Origin: Myrica gale
Lineage: Eukaryota > Streptophyta > Magnoliopsida > Fagales > Myricaceae
DNA length: 64,000 bases
Direction: 5' to 3'
Assembly: GCA_963930655.1 (NCBI GenBank)
Contig: OZ005604.1
Coordinates: forward strand, 10,984,001-11,048,000
Below are positions 10,414-21,638 of this stretch, in pieces (the first letter of the stretch is position 1; each line of letters opens with the position of its first letter). Both the position numbers and the translations under genes were made by a program. The notes beneath the pieces are model-generated. The model saw only the letters and a list, made by a program, of their open reading frames with translations, did no database searches and had not been told where the DNA came from.

Positions 10414-13061
10414 GGTGTTGGATCTTCAAATATATTTTGTTAAATGTCAATTTGATGAATGGTCATGACATGTATAAAACTTTTGGTGAACACATGCATA
10501 TAGGCTAGACTTGAAATACAATAGGTTGCATGCAAATCGAAAGAACTAATCATTGTATGAACATTTGTGTTGGCCGAATATGGCATGGTGCTAGATCTAG
10601 AAGTTGTGTTGTGATTGGTAGATCCTAGGTTGTGAATCTGAAAATGGAGGAAGGGATCATCATTGAAGAAGAAAACTTAAATAAAGAATGCTTAAAATGG
10701 TGCATGGCCGAATGACCTAATAAGTGGAACCCTAATAGCAACCCTATGATTAAGACTATATTACATGTGATGGATGAATAAAAATTTGGGTTATGACCAA
10801 GTAAGTTAGAAGATTTAAGCTCAATCATAAAACACGTCGGATTAGTAAGAGAAAAACATAGATAATAGGTTTAAAGATTCGGATTAAGAGAATTAGCAAA
10901 GCTTTGTGGTGTTAAGTATTGATGGGGGATTTAACTAGGTTGGCCGAAACTTATGATGGACAAAATAGCTTATATTTTCGGGTTGCATAGAGATTTAATG
11001 ACAAGCCAAAGATTAAGTATAATTAGGGTTAAGTAATTGTTGAACTTAAAGACTTAGTATAATATATGTAATAAAAGAAAGATTAATATTTGAGTAAAGT
11101 GCAATTAGCTTGCTAATTAGAATACCTAAGTAAGATAATTAAAAAGGAATTCTATATAAAACTTTGTAAATAATATCATATTTTCATAAATATATATCTT
11201 TGGGTGATAACCGAATAAAATGCAAATATTTAACTTATATGATTACGTACTTATTTCTTAGTGCTAAGAAATGTTTGAATCGCTTGTAGGCGATCTACGT
11301 GTCTTTATACATTATCAAGGAGACCAAGTGTAAGTGGAAACTGTAAGTGGATCGTAAGTGAATCTTACACTTTTTATGAAAACTGGAATGACACACTGCA
11401 TCGATTCATGAACAAGCATGAGATTTCGAGCAAGCATGACATGACATGACATGTGCATTGCATGATTTTCTAAATAGAATTTTTATGCAATGATTTTATG
11501 GAAAGTTTATGAAACGATAAGTTAAGTCAAGGGGCACTGGTCGGTACCGTACCATCAAGATGGACTCCCATACCGAAGGACGAATGCGAGAATGATGGGT
11601 GAATCCAAGAGGCTGTGCAAACCACACTGAAGGACAATGAGAAGGTGTGGGCCTCCAAGGGTCATGTCTAGCCACTGAAGGACGAATGCGAGAAGGTGTG
11701 CTAGCTTGACCGTATGTAAGGTCTCCAAGGGAAATAGGAGACGGTTCCAATGGGAACGCACAACCCTGACTTCAGGGGTTAAATAGAGCGAATAAGCCCA
11801 CAAGTATGAACAAGTGATTTTCAAGGGCTAGAGGCCAATTTCACAAACAAGCAAGAATGAAATGTTTTCAAAGGCCTGAGACTAACTTCAAGCAAGAGCA
11901 TATGTGTCACGCCCCGAACGGCATCCCGCAGGGACCGTGACAGCCGCGAGCAATCCCCCGGATAGCTCTAGCGTTCTTACATGCATGCTTAGAGCGGAAT
12001 AAAGCAGAATCTCGAGAGAACGAGCCAACTCTCATCATAATAAGGTTCTCGACAATCTTTCACCTTAGTACATATATAACATGTTTGATACTTAACAAAT
12101 GACTGATCTCATCGATCAAGTCACATCAACAAAACATGAACATAATCTTTTTCCCTCTGAGTCAGGTAGTCCTCCTGACTTTCTTCACCTGAGGCATCTG
12201 GAATGACACAATTTTTAAAAACGTGAGTCAAAAAGACTCAGTAAGGGAAAAACATAACTTGAAACATGCTCTTGACTTATGCTTGCTTAAATAGGAAACT
12301 TGATACGTGATGCACATGCAAGTCATGGATATGCATATTCTCTTGCTTAATTTTGGCCCCAGGCCCTTGAAAATATTTCTTTCGTACTTGCTTGTAAAAT
12401 TGGCCCTTGGCCCTTGAAAATCACTTATTCATACTTGTGCCACTCTTGGCCTTTTCATAACCATTTCATGCCTCTTACTGTGGGCTCGCTCCATTTAACC
12501 CCTGAAGTCAGGGTTGTGCGTTCCCTTTTGAACCGTCACCGAATTCCCTTGGAGACCTTACATACGGTCAAGCTAGCGCACCTTCTCGCATTCGTCCTTC
12601 AGTGGCTAGACATGACCCTTGGAGGCGCCACACCTTCTCGAGCAACGTTCCTCGGTGTGGTTTGCACAGCCTCGTGGATTCACCCATCCTTTTCGCATTC
12701 GTCCTTCGGTATGGGAGTCCATCTTGATGGTACGGTACCGACCAGTGCCCCTTAACTTATCGTTTCATAAAACTTTCCATAATCTTTCCATAAAATCATT
12801 GCATAAACATTCTCTTTAGAAAAATTCATGCAATGCACATGTCATGTCATGCTTGATCAAAATCTCATGCTTGTTCATGAAATGATGCAGTGTGTCATTC
12901 CAGTTTTGAAAAGAACCACTTACTGTCCACTTACACTTGGTCTTCCTTGGTAGTGTATCAGACACGTGGATCGCCTACAAGCGATTCAAATATTTCTTAG
13001 ACTTTAAGAAATAGTACGTAATCATTAAACATTTGCATTTTGAAATCAGTTATCAACCAAA

Positions 13062-13084
13062 GATATATATATATATATATATAT
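13062..13084 (+). repeat. (AT)n microsatellite
   Basis: About eleven AT dinucleotides in C3. An (AT)n tract is at the equivalent place in C8 (42560-42582) and a shorter one in C6 (about 36443). Confidence 0.9.
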
Positions 13085-14969
13085 CACTGAAATTCTTTTA
13101 ATCATTTAAAATATTTTATTTACTCTTCTTTAACTAAAACTTAGGTTATTTAGTCATTAATATTTTTATTGCAATATAATATATATTTATGCATATCTTG
13201 ATTAGGGTTTCTTTAACACCAACGGATTTAGGATTAAACCTAAGTCTCTCATTATTTCATGTACTCCATTAAAACCTTACATTAAACTATTAATACTTAA
13301 TCACGATTAAATCTTGACTTGGACCTTAAACCTCAATTAATCCCTAGTACTAACCCTAACTAGGGTTTCAAATATTTTTATTACATGATCATGGTTCTTC
13401 AATATTTATTCTAATTAGTCTAACCCTAATTTCCTTATCCATCACAACAATGATAATCCATTTATCATAAATTGCACTTAGGGTTTCATTTCATTATGAT
13501 ATTCGGCCATTACCATTTTATGCATCCTTTAGTCACAACTTCAACTCCAAGGGTGATCCCATCCTCCATTCAACCAATTTCACAACCTAGGATCTAAGAA
13601 TCAAAGCACAAACATAAGATACTATGAAGTACAATTTTCGGCCAGCACATGATTTCATCCAACTTATTATGTTTCCTTTGGTTTCCTTTAATTTGCATGC
13701 ATCCTTTACACTTAGCAATCACCTACCATGCATTGAGTCATAAATCTTATACATAATATGACCAATGACCAGATCCAATTATGCACAAAATTAATCTTGG
13801 AAACCTAGGTATACTATATTAGGCCATACCACATAATACTACCTTTTATACTTAGAAAATTTACGACATGCATACTTTGCACTCTACAATCCATCTTAGC
13901 ATGCATTTACTTCACACCTTCATCATTCATGTATGACATGTCCAGATCTAACATTCAAACACATATATAATCATAGATCTAAAGAGATTCACAACTTACA
14001 ACTAACATAAGCTTAAATCCAACATCCTTTAACATACATTGTTTTCCCTTTGCATTTTTCCCAACATACAACCCTAGATCTAGAATATACATAACTAGAT
14101 CTATCCTTAGACATCTTAATACTACCAGATCTAGCAAGATTCAACAACCTAAGAACATGAAACATCAAGATCCATTCACAACTAGTTCGGCCAATCAAGA
14201 GAAATAGTGGTTCGGTCACTACCTTGTTGTTCCTTCTTCCTTCTCTTTGTTCCTTTGCAAGCTTCTCCTCTCCTTCACCTACTAAACAACCTAAGGTTCT
14301 TAATCATTCCAGATCTCACCATATCCAAGCATAAAACAACTCAAACTCTAAGGTCTATACACAAGAGAGTTCGGCCATCAAGAGAAGAACAAAATCCAGT
14401 TTTTACCTTAGTGCTCCTTTGTTTCTTTTCTCTTTTTCCTTTGCAAGACCTCACCTCCTTCCTCTTCTTCCTTCTCCTTCTTCTCCTTGCACAAAATCCT
14501 CTTGGATCCAAGCTTGAAATCACTCTTGGTGGCTCAACAGATTCGGTTTACACCAAGTTCTCTCTTCCTCTCCCTTTCTCTCTTGGTTTCGGTTTTAGCT
14601 TGTGTTTCTCTCTATTGGCTATGTGTTGCACGACCAAAAGAGCCAAAATGAAGTGAATAAGTGTGTGAGAGTGAGTTGGTCGTGCAAGGCTTCCCACAAA
14701 AGACAAAAGGGAATGCATGTAGACATAAAATTTGGCCAAGTGTGAAAAGTTCACTTTTTCTCACTTTTCAACTTTGTCATGTCTTGTCTCCCTTATGTCT
14801 CTCTTGCATCCCACGAAATTCACCCTCCACCACACATTTGAATTCCATATTTAACGCTTAGTTCAACCATTGAGTTCATTTGGTTGAAATCCCTAATTTG
14901 GTTTGTTTACATATTCTAGTTACTTAGTAAAATGAATGAAGATTAGCACTACTAATCTCATATTATAAA

Positions 14970-15370
14970 CTTAACTTCAAGGCCCATTGGGCAGCCCAAA
15001 TAAATCCTTAATCCAAGGGCCAACATTACCACCTAAAGCCCAATTCATAAGCCTAAGGGCTTAGGCCCAATGTCCAACTTCCTTAAGGCCCAATAACACC
15101 ATTCCAAGGCCCATTGTCATGGGCTTCATGGCAGCCCAATATCATGCTTTCCAAAGCCCATCTCCATGTTTATTTTGGCATCCCATTATCATGCCATTAT
15201 AAGCCCAATATACACCAAATATTATAAGCCGCATGGCAGCCCACTTGATTAAATTTCAAGGCCCATCATGGCTAATTTTCGGCCAAGCATGGGCTGTCCA
15301 TTATCAGCCCATTCTTTTAGTTTTTAAGTCCAACCATCTAAACCTTAATAGCCCAATAATATAATCCATA
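14970..15370 (-). promoter_or_regulatory. Array of GGCCCA / AGCCCA motifs in C3
   Basis: More than twenty short motifs (GGCCCA, AAGCCCA, GCAGCCCA) in about 400 bp near the 5' start of the inner C copy. Similar arrays are at 16240-16560 (outer C3) and 33890-34490 (C6, opposite strand). TGGGCC/TGGGCT are cores of plant site-II elements bound by TCP factors. The spacing is irregular and only the short motif is kept. A promoter role is inference. Confidence 0.5.
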
Positions 15371-17311
15371 GAAAAATCCTTAATCATAATTTAATTTTAT
15401 GGATTAGGAAATATATTAGGCAAATAAAAAGAAATATAAATTCATAAGAGAGAAACTCACCTTGCAAATTTCAGCTCCTAGGAAAATATAAATTTAAACT
15501 TTGCATAAAATGACAAGAAATTTATTTAGGAGATTTCATGTAATAAAATCTCATTTTAATCAATGTACCATAACATAAAGATTAGGCCATACATTGGCCA
15601 AAATATGGCCCCATGATAAGTTAAAGCTAATACATCGGAAAATAAAAGATAATACATAAGAAATAACATAGGAGGAAATTGGGGTCTCACAATTATTCCT
15701 AGAACACCTAGACTTTTCTTATTTCTTTAATTGCTTGCAAACCTCCTCATTTAAAACCAACTTACATGCATTCTCCATAACTTAGAATATATCCACATGC
15801 ATTCTCATTCTTAGATCCAACACAAAACACAAATAATAGATCACATGATAGGGGTATAGATTCGGCCTTCTCCAAAGACATGTATCCTTATCCCCTTCCT
15901 TTCCAAAACTATGACTATCAATTATATTTTCCATCTTTAATCCACAAGAATCATAAACAAAGATATCAGATCCATTTAGTATGAACTCTTACAAAACTAA
16001 TGGACACAACAAGCAAGAGAAGGATTCTAAGAAATGCTGAAAATTACCTTCCGAGTTTAGCTTTCTTTTCTCTCTTCTCCTTTTCTTTTCTTCTCCTTCC
16101 TCCCTTACGTCCTCTCTTTGATTTTCACATGATGGCCTCTTGGTTTGATTCTAACTTAGTTAACTTATGTTGTTTGGTTCCAAATCAACTACTTAGTTAC
16201 TCTAATGGTACTTAGTTGGCCCCATGAAGTTGTAAGATAACTAGCCCAATAACATAAGTCTTTAAAGTTAGGCCCAATAACACCAATCTTTAAGGCTAGG
16301 CCCACTAACATTTCAATCACATGAGACTTTGGCAGCCCAATAATATTTTTCTAAGGCCCAACATTACAAGCTTAAGCCCATTCCATAAGCTTAAAGGCTA
16401 AGGCCCAATAACCTACATCCTTAAGCCCAATAACCATTCAATGGCAGCCCATTATCTTGGGTCATAAGCCCAACAACAACTCAAATTCTTATAAGCTCTA
16501 AGGCCCAATATCAGTCCACAAGTCATAAGACCCAATAACATAAATCTTTAACATTTCAAAATCATTAAGTAGACTATAAGAAAAATACTTTAGAGATATT
16601 CAGCAACTTGGATGCTAAAAATTTCATAAGTTCTTCTATCATTATCACCATAAAAGTTACCTCGAAGAAATCGGTCATTAAGAAATTATTGACTTCACCA
16701 CCATAATAAAATACTTAAGGAAAGTGTGGCCACCCCAAATCAAAATAACATAGGTCATTGTGGCATAATATCTTGCTACGTATTAAGAAAATTTACCAAT
16801 AACAGCCCTTTAAATATAAATGGCAAAATACGTAAGCATAAAATGACATTGTAAAATTCGGGGTCTCACAATATGCATATCCATGACATGCATGTGCATC
16901 ACGAATTAAGTTTCTTTTTCATATTGAGCAAGTACAAGTCAAGAGCATGTTTTAAGTTTATGTTTTTCCCTTACTGAGTCTTTTTGACTCACGTTTTTAA
17001 AATTGTGTCATTCCAAATGCCTCAGGTGAAGAAAGTCAGGAAGACTACCTGACTTAGGAGGAAAAAAATTATATTCACGTTTTGTTGATTGTGACTTGAT
17101 CGATGAGATCCGTCACTCGTTTGATGTTAAATATGTTATGTATGTCATGTATGTATCAAGGTGCAAACTTATTGAGAACCCTGATTATGATATGAGTTGG
17201 CTCGAATCCCTCGTGATCCTGTACTTAAGAATGCATGTAAGAACGCTGAGCTATCCGGGGGATTGCTCGCTGCTATCACAGTCCCTGCGGGCTGCCGTTC
17301 GGGGCGTGACA

Positions 17312-17792
17312 GAAGATCTTGAAGAAGAAATGCCTCAAGGCAAGAATGATCTGCCAAAGGCTTGGAAGTTTATCAGAAATCATCCTATTGATCAAGTCAT
17401 TGGTAATATATAGAAACGTGTGAGAACTCACTCTTCTTATGATCAAACCAATAATTTTGCCTTACTTTCTCATATTGAGCCATAGAATATTTATGAGGCA
17501 AAAGATGATGAAAGTTGGGTCCATACCATGGAGGATGAACTAAAACAGTTTGAGAAAAATCAAGTATGACATCTAGTTCCAAGACCCAAAGATCATCCAG
17601 TTATTGGTACTAAATGGGTCTTCTAAAACAAAAATGGATGAATATAGGGTTGTGGTAAGGATCAAGTCATGGTTGGTACCCAAGGTTATAATCGAGAAGA
17701 GACAATCGATTTTGATGAGACATTTACACATGTTGCTCATTTAGAATCTATTCGCATGTTGCTTGCCTTTGTATGTTTAAGGATTTTAAATT
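17312..17792 (+). pseudogene. Copia X integrase-RT linker and RT start (degenerate)
   Basis: Reads EDLEEEMPQGKNDLPKAWKF then NHPIDQVIGN, several stops, then FALLSHIEP, the EDELKQFEKNQV motif and PKDHPVIGTKWVF, the conserved start of copia reverse transcriptase. It is colinear with A1 and A2 (minus strand). At least four stops or frameshifts. It breaks at the A1 insertion and resumes at 31178. Confidence 0.8.
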
Positions 17793-19180
17793 TGAAAGAA
17801 CACTAACAACCCAAGAGGGGGGTGAATTGGGTTTTATAAAAACTTTTGTCTTCTTGTACGAATAAAACCGAATATCCAAAGATCCCCTTTCTAAAGAGCA
17901 AGAGATTGAACAAAATATATAAACAATCACAACAAAAGAAATCAACAGTAAAAGGAGATAGGGTTAGAGAGATAACACTGTGACTTTTAGGTGGTTCGGC
18001 TAACACTTGCCTACGTCCACCCCAAGGCTATTGACTTCCTTGAGCTTCCTTCACTGTTCTCCAAATAGTAAATACACCTTAGCTTCCGGGGTGCTAAGGA
18101 AAGGTTACAAAGTGTTTTCTGAGCTTACACTTTAACTCACTCTCACAAATCCTCACAACCTAGAGGATTTCTTCTACCCAACAAGTAGGACAGGTGTTTT
18201 TCACAAACACTCACGTGTTTTTCAAGGATGGGTACAAAACGTAATCTAAGGAAATAGCTCTTTAAGCTGAATAAACAAGTGTTAAGTACTGAGGTGTGCA
18301 AAGAGACAAGATATGCAAGAAAGGCAACAATTATTTGCAGGTGAGGACAAGCTTTCTTGGATGATGTAGCTTCTTTTTTCTTTAAAGCGTTTCTCTCTCT
18401 AGAAAGTTAGGGCAGAGTAAATGTCGCACAACCACACTGATTTCTCTCTCCATCTTCTACAATTTAAAGCGTCTAGGGCACCAAGGGTCTTCTGGTAAAG
18501 CTTTGGAGCCGTTGGAGGTCATTTGAGACATTTTTAGGAAGGTTTGAAGTGTTGACGACGTCTCCAAAATTCTGCAAAATAACACAATGTTTCGACACAT
18601 TCGTTGTATGTGCTGACACATTAAACTAGATCTGAAAATAGAGTCTCGGGTGTTAGTTCAATATGTCGACACCATGGTTCAATGTGTCAACACCTTCAAC
18701 ACTTAGTAAAAAATCAACTTGAAAGGTTTGAAATGTAAAGTCTCGGGTGTTAGTCCAATGTGTCGATACCTTCAACACTTAGTCAAAAATCAACTTGAAA
18801 GGTTTCAAATGTAAAGTCTCGGGTGTTAGTTCAATGTGTCGACACCTTCAACACTTAGTCAAAAATCAAGTTGAATGTATTGAAATGCAAAGTCTCGGGT
18901 GTAGTGCAATATGTCGACACCATGGTCCTATGTGTCGACACCTCCAACACTTAGACATATTCTCAAAACCATTTGCAATATAAAAGGTGATCTTTTAATG
19001 AGAATAAAGAGGATCAAAAAGATTGGAGAGTTTTTTTGTATAGAGAGAACATTGATACTAGAAGAAATTCATTTTAAGAGAAGGATTTAAAATGTAAAAT
19101 CTAAAGTCCTTCAAAGCGTAGAAACATTGTTATCATCAAAATCATTCATAGATTGTTTTCAAAACAACCTTGGGCTAACA
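17793..19180 (-). repeat. A1 3' LTR
   Basis: 1388 bp, TGTTAGCCCAAGGTTG (19180) to GTTAGTGTTCTTTCA (17793) on the minus strand. Near-identical over long stretches to the A1 5' LTR. It carries the array of ~97-bp units with GTGTCGACAC-type palindromes at about 18590-18945. The expected polypurine tract just inside (19181-19205) is degenerate. Confidence 0.9.
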
Positions 19181-19706
19181 TATAGAAAAGCTACCCCTGA
19201 GAACAAGCTGGAGTTTTTCATAATATTTTTAGCAAAAAGGAACTTTGAGATTTTACAAAAAATTTGCAAGAGTTCCCTTGTAAAACGAGGTTTCCCAAAA
19301 ACTGAAAAGTAAGTACAACACTTCTATGAGCATTCTCCAAACGTCCCAATTACAATATTCCAATTAGAACACAAGACTTCATATAACGAAGAGTTGAAAG
19401 ATAGAATCAACTACCTGAAGCGAGATTTAGGCCAGCGTAATCAAGTGCAAGGCACTTACACTTCACAAGTGTTCCTTTAAAACACATTCACTTCAAAAAA
19501 TATGATCATTGAATATAAGAGCATAATGTCACAATACATTACTAATAAGCAGATAATGTGTTCTGACGAAAAGAGGATAATATAACAAGAAATGTTCAGA
19601 AGAAAATGTTCTCAAAATACAGCTAGGATGTCAGCATATAAATTGGGCACTTTTCTCCCCCTTTGGCATCATCAAAAATAACAGGGCAAGGGGTAAAGGT
19701 GAAGAG
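19181..19706 (-). other. A1 3' non-coding region
   Basis: Between the env-like frame and the 3' LTR. On the element's strand it contains GCCAAAGGGGGAGAAAAG near 19670-19653, the purine block commonly seen near the 3' end of Sireviruses. No ORF is supported. Confidence 0.6.
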
Positions 19707-21183
19707 CTAGGGAGAACCAGGAGGAGGAGGAGGAGGATGATCAACGTCAAATTTCATCAACCAATTCATCCAAGTCGTTGAGAACCAATAAGTCCATTTT
19801 TCGACCTTAGGACGCAGGTATTGATCCTCTTCCATACGAACCTCGGTAGCATCTATGACATCTTGAGCAGAGGTTTTTAATTCATTCACAGTGGTTTGAA
19901 TCACAGTACTGGCTTGATTAATGCTGTTGTGGACTTGATGTTTGAGAAGCCTCACATCTTTATCGAGGAGCTTGAAGAGCTCATCATGAGCAGCAAATAG
20001 CTGCTTGATATCATCAAAGCCTGTCTTCATATCAAGAGATAATTTCTCCAATTGCTGCCCCAACTTCCTTTGTTCCTCTTTGATATCCCCAAATGAAGCA
20101 TCAAGAGATGCATAGTTAGGCTCATGAGGGTGTGAAGGAGGAAGTCGAGAGGAGGACTCCATATTGAGGGAAGGAAGGGGAGGAGGGGAGAAGGGCATTC
20201 TCGGAGTGCGGGTAGCAAGAGTTTGGTTGAAAGTGTCTTCCTCTTCATCGTCACTAAAAGCATCAGAACCCAACCTCCTATGACTTCGCTTTTGAGGAGT
20301 GGCATCAGCTTTCTTAACCCATAAACCATCCTCATTGCTGGAAGCCCATCAACTTCAACGTCTTTTGATTGTAATCTCTTGTATCCATTGGTGGTACTCT
20401 TACTTCACCCTCTAAATCACCCTCAAGAAGTTGAAACACACGGGTGAAGAACATCCCATATGGCAGCCCTTGGTTTTTCTTCACATTGGCAGCCTTCATG
20501 TGGTTGATCATAAGATGACCAAGATTCATGGGATACGAGTGATTAAACAGTACATAACAAACAAGTCCAAGAAGGTTATGTACTCAAATTTTCCCGTTCT
20601 TGGTAGAATAATATTACAAACCATATGATGGAGAATACGTCTAGGGATGCTTAAAACACTGGCTGTGGGTTTAAGGATTTCATCAAGGGTTGGATTATCC
20701 AAAACAACCCTGAGAATATGTAGAGGATCCACTTCAGACATACCGACCCACCCATGATTCTCAAAGAATTTCTTCCCATTATCAGGGGCATTTGCCAATG
20801 AATTCAAAGAGGAAGTAGATAGATCCAATATTTTCCCATTCACATAGCTATCAGCATCCTCTGACTTAGAGAACTGAAAATTTACATATACTAACTTGAC
20901 TAGGTACACATAGCAGTTCTCTCTAATGGACACAATAGTTTCTCATCCTTGAAACTCAAACATGTCTTGGAAATCAAATCCACTAGCACTAAACCATTCA
21001 AAATCAATCCAACGGCCAGGATGAACTTTCCTATCACGAAAATCTTGAGTAAAAAAATTTTTGTATAAACCTGACCTGTAAATATAACCTTCAGGTGTGA
21101 GAGGAGTCTCTTCGGATACCCTTGCGTTGAGAGGAGTGAGTTTGTTGGCTGGAAGACATGGTATGCTGGGTTTAGAGGAAGAA
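19707..21183 (-). pseudogene. A1 Sirevirus env-like ORF (broken)
   Basis: Extra frame downstream of RNase H, the position of the so-called env-like gene of Sireviruses; its function is unproven. The N-terminal part (about 21110-20950) reads TPEGYIYRSGLYKNFF. An in-frame TGA at 20945-20947 follows, then a 135-residue stretch and the motif GLPYGMFFTRVFQLLE (about 20470). A frameshift near 20343 leads to a 188-residue C-terminal part with an acidic run (DDEEEDT), a proline-rich segment, heptad-like coiled coil (LDASFGDIKEEQRKLGQQLE) and a final PPPPPPG. Homologous frames occur in A2 (45357-46300, 40994-41361) and X. No clear start codon in the good frame. Confidence 0.75.
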
Positions 21184-21359
21184 GGGGTTGTCGGTCGGTG
21201 GGTTTCTAGAGAGAGAGTGGGTAACCGAAATGTGTGAGAGAGATATTCAGCCGCACGGTTTGGGAGAAGGAGAGAGAGAGAGAGAAGGCCTTAACGCTGA
21301 ACCCTAACTTAAAAGAAATGAATATGCCACCCGTGCCCTTTCCCCTTTTTAAAAACAGT

Positions 21360-21545
21360 AAACACAAGCAATGTGTCGACACATTGGTCATGCTCCCGAA
21401 GCATTCTTAAAACATGCTCTCGGGTGAAAGGCTGATGTGTCGACACATTATATCATGGCGTCGACACATGCTTCTTCATTGGTGAAAAGCCATAAAACCA
21501 AAAGTGCTGACACTTGTTTCACCAAGTGTTGACACATAAAAAAAA
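21360..21545 (-). promoter_or_regulatory. GTGTCGACAC palindromes in the pol-env spacer of A1
   Basis: In the 450-bp spacer between RNase H and the env-like frame lie ATGTGTCGACACAT-type palindromes near 21369 and 21438, a related GCGTCGACACAT near 21459, and degenerate copies near 21505-21535. It is the same motif as in the LTR arrays. The equivalent spacer of A2 (46580-46770) has the same set. This could be an internal promoter for the env-like frame; that is inference. Confidence 0.55.
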
Positions 21546-21638
21546 CTCAATTTTGAAAATTAGTTTTTAAAGCCAACAGTCACATATAAATGAGCAATCA
21601 TCATTCAGAAACATGTATAATACAATTAGAATTACAAT

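Larger units (their letters stand above)
11905..16870 (-). mobile_element. Family C repeat, copy C3 (chimeric, nested in C2)
   Basis: On the minus strand it starts TGTGAGACCCCGAATTTTAC (16870) and ends GTTCGGGGCGTGACA (11905). Target duplication ATATG at 11900-11904 and 16871-16875. The uninterrupted site GAGCATATGCATATCC is seen in C7 near 40548. A second family-C start, TGTGAGACCCCAATTTCC, lies inside at 15691 without its own right-hand partner. The copy is therefore read as two nested C copies fused by recombination: 15692-16870 from the outer one, and the rest shared or from the inner one. Non-coding. Confidence 0.85.
7663..17311 (+). mobile_element. Family C LTR-like repeat, copy C2 (contains D3 and C3)
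   Basis: Start TGTGAGACCCCGATT, end GCCGTTCGGGGCGTGACA, 5-bp duplication GAAGA on both sides (7658-7662, 17312-17316), inserted in copia X pol. Removing D3 (9630-10413) and C3 (11905-16870) leaves about 3.9 kb of non-coding DNA. The two ends form an imperfect inverted repeat (TGTGAGACCCCGA against TGTCACGCCCCGA). The TG...CA ends, 5-bp duplication and absence of any coding region suggest a very long solo LTR, or a large non-autonomous LTR element. ORFs inside (e.g. 8697-9050) are pyrimidine-rich and resemble no protein. Confidence 0.85.

Noticed and set aside
14207..14861. ORFs up to 149 residues in C3, and the related 34796-35249 in C6
   Set aside because: Low-complexity CT/GA tracts on the strand opposite to, or within, family C; the frames are not conserved between the two copies.
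11905..16870. Family C as a TIR DNA transposon, because the ends are imperfectly inverted
   Set aside because: TG...CA ends with 5-bp duplications fit LTRs better, and short inverted termini are normal for LTRs. Not fully excluded.
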